Shown: positions 61,001-64,000 of the stretch, piece by piece | How positions within the stretch are numbered: position 1 is the first letter of the stretch | How the letters are laid out: each line of letters begins with the position of its first letter | Assembly: GCF_041428715.1 (NCBI RefSeq) | Contig: NZ_CP155572.1 | Direction: 5' to 3' (one strand) | DNA: 64,000 nt | Origin: Sporomusa malonica | GTDB lineage: Bacteria > Bacillota > Negativicutes > Sporomusales > Sporomusaceae | Position numbers and translations under genes: made by a program | Notes under the pieces: model-generated | Databases searched by the model: none | What the model saw: the letters and a program-made list of their open reading frames with translations, nothing else | What the model was told of the DNA's origin: nothing

Positions 61001-62812
61001 TTAGTGATGTAATTTGCTGATTTCATGTTTAATTCGCTGGCTTTCCGCCAATTCCTGCAGAAAACCACTATCCCCCATGCGTTCTAATTCATCGGCCATC
61101 AGCCGGTGTTGTTCGTACAATACGGTTAGATGTGCTAACTGCATTGTTTTAATACAATCGTCGACCAATTTGGCCACATCGTCAAATTGGGTCTCCATCA
61201 ACATAATATGCGAAAACTCACTGTTTGCTTTTTCACTCAGGCTATTTACACCGGCATTTATCGCCGCCTGTGTTATATTTTTTTCCATATTATACGCATT
61301 AAATATGAAATTAATTATCTCCTGCTGCAGAACGCCTTGTACTTCTTGTGGTGAAATTTTAGCAAACACATAAGGGATAAGCGATAAATCATCACACATC
61401 ATCCTAATAAGCTGACGCTCAGCCTGCACTACTGCCGGAGCTGGCTGCTTATATAGGAGTGCAATATTTACAGTTTTCCCACTTTTTACATTTTTATCCT
61501 TTTTGGCTTGAAGAATATACTTTGTTATCTCGCTTCTTAATGCGCTTTCATCAACAGCAAGAACTTGAGACAAACGGGTAATATGAGCGTTTACTTCCAC
61601 TGCATTATCTGCTTCAGCCAAAATAGGCGCTAACTTACCGACAACAGCAATTTTACCTTGAACGGTGGAATAATCATCTGATTTCAGTGCTCGCTCAAGC
61701 TGATAATCTAAGAGCGGCTGCGCCGACTTGATCAAATCCCGGAAAGCCTCACTGCCATGTTTCCTGATAAATTCGTCTGGGTCTTTGCCATCAGGCACAG
61801 ATACTACTTTAATGGCTGCCCCTAACGAACGCACTGTCTCAAGTGCCCGGACGGTAGCATTCTGCCCGGCCGCATCTGCGTCATAGGAGAACAGTAGCTC
61901 GGCGTTAAGCTTAATAAGGTTTCTAGCCTGCTCAGACGTAAACGCTGTGCCTAGTGATGCTACTACATTCTTGATACCCTGACTATATAGTGTTATAACA
62001 TCCATATAGCCTTCAACGATAACAACCTGGCTAGAATCACGAATATGCTTATAAGCATGTTCAAATCCATATAAGACATGCCGCTTATTAAAAATCTCAG
62101 TTTCCGGCGAATTAAGGTATTTGGGTTGACTATTGTCTAAAACCCTGCCACCAAAACCAACCACCCGCCCTCTTACATCACTTATGGGAAACATAATCCG
62201 GTTACGGAATCGGTCATAAACACCATCTCCTGAAGTGCGCGCGGCAGATAAACCCGATTTTAGCAGTATATCAAGAGCTATACCACGTTCACTGAAGGTT
62301 AATGATAGTTTATCCCATGGCGGCGGCGCAAACCCTAGTTTAAAAAAATCAATCATTTCGTCAGAGATGCCCCGATTAGCCAAATACTCACGGGCAGCTT
62401 TGCCATAATTGGTTTTAGTTAAACAGGCGTGAAAAAAATCTCTGGCTAACTCATTCACCTGATATATTTTGGCAAGTTCCAGGTCTCTGGCTTGCTCACG
62501 CGGTGACTTTTCCTTTTCAGGCAAAGGAATATTAAGTTTTTTTGCCAGCAGTTTTACCGCTTCAAAGAAAGTATTGTTTTCAACCTTCATTAAAAAGTTA
62601 AAAACATTGCCCCCGCTCTGACAACCAAAGCAATAGAAAAAACCTTTGTCTGGGTTTACTGAAAACGATGGCGTTTTCTCGTTGTGGAAGGGACAACAAC
62701 CCCAATAATTTTTCCCTTTCTTTTTTAGCGACACATAATCGGAAACAACGCTGACAATGTCGCTCTCTGACCGCAATCTATCGATAAAATCATCGAAAAC
62801 TGCATCTTTCAT
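61001..62812 (-). CDS. dnaG: DNA primase
   Basis: This 603-residue primase has an N-terminal CHC2 zinc-binding domain (CCPFHNEKTPSFSV to FFYCFGCQSGG, residues 39-68) and a TOPRIM catalytic core (VVIVEGYMDVITLYS, FSYDADAAGQNA). The C-terminal helicase-binding domain is poorly conserved, as usual. It makes RNA primers at the replication fork. ATG 62812 follows AGGTGAG. The 278 bases upstream are AT-rich with no other gene. Confidence 0.98.
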   Translation of the reverse strand: MKDAVFDDFIDRLRSESDIVSVVSDYVSLKKKGKNYWGCCPFHNEKTPSFSVNPDKGFFYCFGCQSGGNVFNFLMKVENNTFFEAVKLLAKKLNIPLPEKEKSPREQARDLELAKIYQVNELARDFFHACLTKTNYGKAAREYLANRGISDEMIDFFKLGFAPPPWDKLSLTFSERGIALDILLKSGLSAARTSGDGVYDRFRNRIMFPISDVRGRVVGFGGRVLDNSQPKYLNSPETEIFNKRHVLYGFEHAYKHIRDSSQVVIVEGYMDVITLYSQGIKNVVASLGTAFTSEQARNLIKLNAELLFSYDADAAGQNATVRALETVRSLGAAIKVVSVPDGKDPDEFIRKHGSEAFRDLIKSAQPLLDYQLERALKSDDYSTVQGKIAVVGKLAPILAEADNAVEVNAHITRLSQVLAVDESALRSEITKYILQAKKDKNVKSGKTVNIALLYKQPAPAVVQAERQLIRMMCDDLSLIPYVFAKISPQEVQGVLQQEIINFIFNAYNMEKNITQAAINAGVNSLSEKANSEFSHIMLMETQFDDVAKLVDDCIKTMQLAHLTVLYEQHRLMADELERMGDSGFLQELAESQRIKHEISKLHH

Positions 62813-63054
62813 TAACTCACCTTATCCAGGTTTGACAAAATTCCCTGCTAAATTTTTTGAGGATGCGGAATATGCAAATAGTTCCAAGCTTTGACTTTAT
62901 TCTACATTAAGACTAATATTCCTGCCAAAAGAGTGTACGTCATAGAAAGTTGTTTATATAGCCTTTCTTATCATCTTTTGATTTAATAATTATTATTCAA
63001 TATAAATAATAAAATTCCTCTTTTACATCTTGACAACAATGATAATATTTGCTC

Positions 63055-63086
63055 AAAAAAACACAGAGCTTATTGGTTAAGCTCTG
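63055..63086 (-). terminator. terminator of the dGTPase gene
   Basis: CAGAGCTTA/TAAGCTCTG with a 5-base loop and a T7 run on the minus strand, 5 bases after the stop. Confidence 0.9.
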
Positions 63087-63090
63087 CGAA

Positions 63091-64000
63091 CTATTTTGGT
63101 ATCCCCCAGGTAGCTGGGATGAATAGTTTTTCAAATTGCTTAATAGCGTATAGATCAGTCAAACCAGCAATGTAGTCAATCACTACCGTCTGTAATCCCC
63201 AGCGTTCTTCCCGCTCCAGAAACTCCTGGGGAAGACTTCCGGGGTTATCGACGTAATACTCGAACAGTTTACTGACAATATATTTGGCCTTTTTCCGGTC
63301 AGGCTCAAGTTCATTTGAATGATAGATTCTTTTAAACATAAACTCGCGAAACTCATCCATAGCCGCTTTGACACGGCTGGACATAATAATCTCATTTTTC
63401 CCTTCAGACTCGGTAATAATATCAGATACCATTACAGTGATCATGCTTGATGGGTTTGTACCTAACACTTTACTTACATTGGTTGGTAAATCAGAGGGGT
63501 TTAACATGCCAGCACGAATGCCGTCATCATAGTCATGGCAAAGGTACGCAATTCGGTCACCAATGCGAACGATACTGCCTTCAAGTGTAAATGGTTTATT
63601 GTCGCCAGTATGGTTTAGAATACCGTCCCTAACTTCGGCAGTCAGGTTAAGACCCTGCCCGCCCCGTTCAAGATGTTCCACCACTCGCAAGCTTTGCTCA
63701 TTGTGACTATAATGGCCAATCAATTCGCGTAAAGCATATTCACCAGCATGCCCAAACGGTGTATGGCCAACATCATGGCCTACTGCAATTGCTTCGGTCA
63801 AATCTTCGTTAAGCATCAGGCCACGGGCAACTGTTCGGGATATTTGCGCAACTTCCAGGCTGTGTGTCATTCTCATACGATAATGGTCGCCAGGGGATAT
63901 GTATACTTGTGTTTTATGTTTAAGTCGTCTAAAGGATTTACTATGAATGATTCGATCCCTGTCTCGTTGAAAGGCGGTACGGAAATCACACAACGGTTCT
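63091..64000 (-). CDS. dGTP triphosphohydrolase-like HD protein, 5' end outside the window
   Basis: About 303 residues are visible. The frame is open to the window edge (EPLCDFRTAFQRDRDRII), and the family normally has 25-40 residues before this, so the true start lies beyond 64000. HD-domain metal ligands are in RMTHSLEVAQI and GHDVGHTPFGHAGE, and the substrate-region LTDLYAIKQFEKLFIP is at the end. Such enzymes split dGTP or other dNTPs to nucleoside and triphosphate. It precedes dnaG in the same orientation, a common order in Clostridia and Negativicutes. Confidence 0.93.
   Translation of the reverse strand, partial: EPLCDFRTAFQRDRDRIIHSKSFRRLKHKTQVYISPGDHYRMRMTHSLEVAQISRTVARGLMLNEDLTEAIAVGHDVGHTPFGHAGEYALRELIGHYSHNEQSLRVVEHLERGGQGLNLTAEVRDGILNHTGDNKPFTLEGSIVRIGDRIAYLCHDYDDGIRAGMLNPSDLPTNVSKVLGTNPSSMITVMVSDIITESEGKNEIIMSSRVKAAMDEFREFMFKRIYHSNELEPDRKKAKYIVSKLFEYYVDNPGSLPQEFLEREERWGLQTVVIDYIAGLTDLYAIKQFEKLFIPATWGIPK

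Noticed and set aside
62820..62831. Short match CCTTATCCAGG to the dispersed repeat upstream of dnaG
   Set aside because: Only about 11 bases agree and no hairpin follows, so it may be chance.

Overview
The window reads as a chromosomal segment of an endospore-forming, anaerobic Firmicute, most likely the Sporomusaceae (Negativicutes: Sporomusa/Pelosinus/Acetonema group). The reasons are low to moderate GC, strong Shine-Dalgarno sites with many TTG/GTG starts, spore genes (yunB, ytxC, an alpha/beta-type SASP), three T-box leaders, an L20-type leader, c-di-AMP and TPP riboswitches, and a complete 16S rRNA gene of Firmicute type. The genus is inference. The window holds no prophage, transposase or CRISPR array. 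Most of it is housekeeping sequence on the minus strand.

Layout. 1-4.1 kb is accessory: a methyltransferase cut by the window edge, an AraC regulator with an MFS exporter, and a tandem pair of small membrane proteins. 4.2-6.6 kb holds a 16S rRNA gene followed only by tRNA-Ala(GGC) and a terminator, with no 23S or 5S. 6.6-14 kb has yunB, SASP, tyrS, a class A penicillin-binding protein, two tiny Gly-rich membrane peptides, and a YbaB protein with unknown partners. 14-30 kb is a minus-strand run: DUF2148, mutS2, U32 peptidase, a phosphomutase-like protein, DUF421, zapA, an amino-acid permease, pheST, an rRNA methyltransferase and ktrAB. 30-38 kb has an aldolase, infC-rpmI-rplT, thrS, ytxC, a GRAM protein and prfC. 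38.6-39 kb is a tRNA group. 39-47.6 kb has an acyl-CoA dehydrogenase, three cell-wall genes (two 3D-domain proteins and an L,D-transpeptidase), an amidohydrolase, a small siroheme reductase, a ferritin-like protein, a broken molybdopterin enzyme and tpx. 47.6-52 kb has two different glutamine synthetases with matching attenuator leaders. 52-64 kb has a GDT1-type transporter, nitroreductase, rnpB, thiSGHE under a TPP riboswitch, the Nif3-like gene/trmK, a tRNA cluster, rpoD, dnaG and a partial dGTPase.

How it works together. Aminoacyl-tRNA synthetase genes sense uncharged tRNA through T-boxes (Tyr, Phe, Thr specifiers are readable). Cell-wall remodelling is tied to c-di-AMP, thiamine synthesis to TPP, translation factors to an L20/IF3 leader, and both glutamine synthetases to a shared antiterminator/terminator leader.

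The least explained material is non-coding: (i) a roughly 90-bp double-hairpin repeat in at least six full or partial copies, (ii) a 51-bp hairpin repeat present twice without a mismatch, once forming the C-terminus of thiE, (iii) a structured element shared by the 16S trailer and a tRNA spacer, and (iv) the orphan 16S unit itself.
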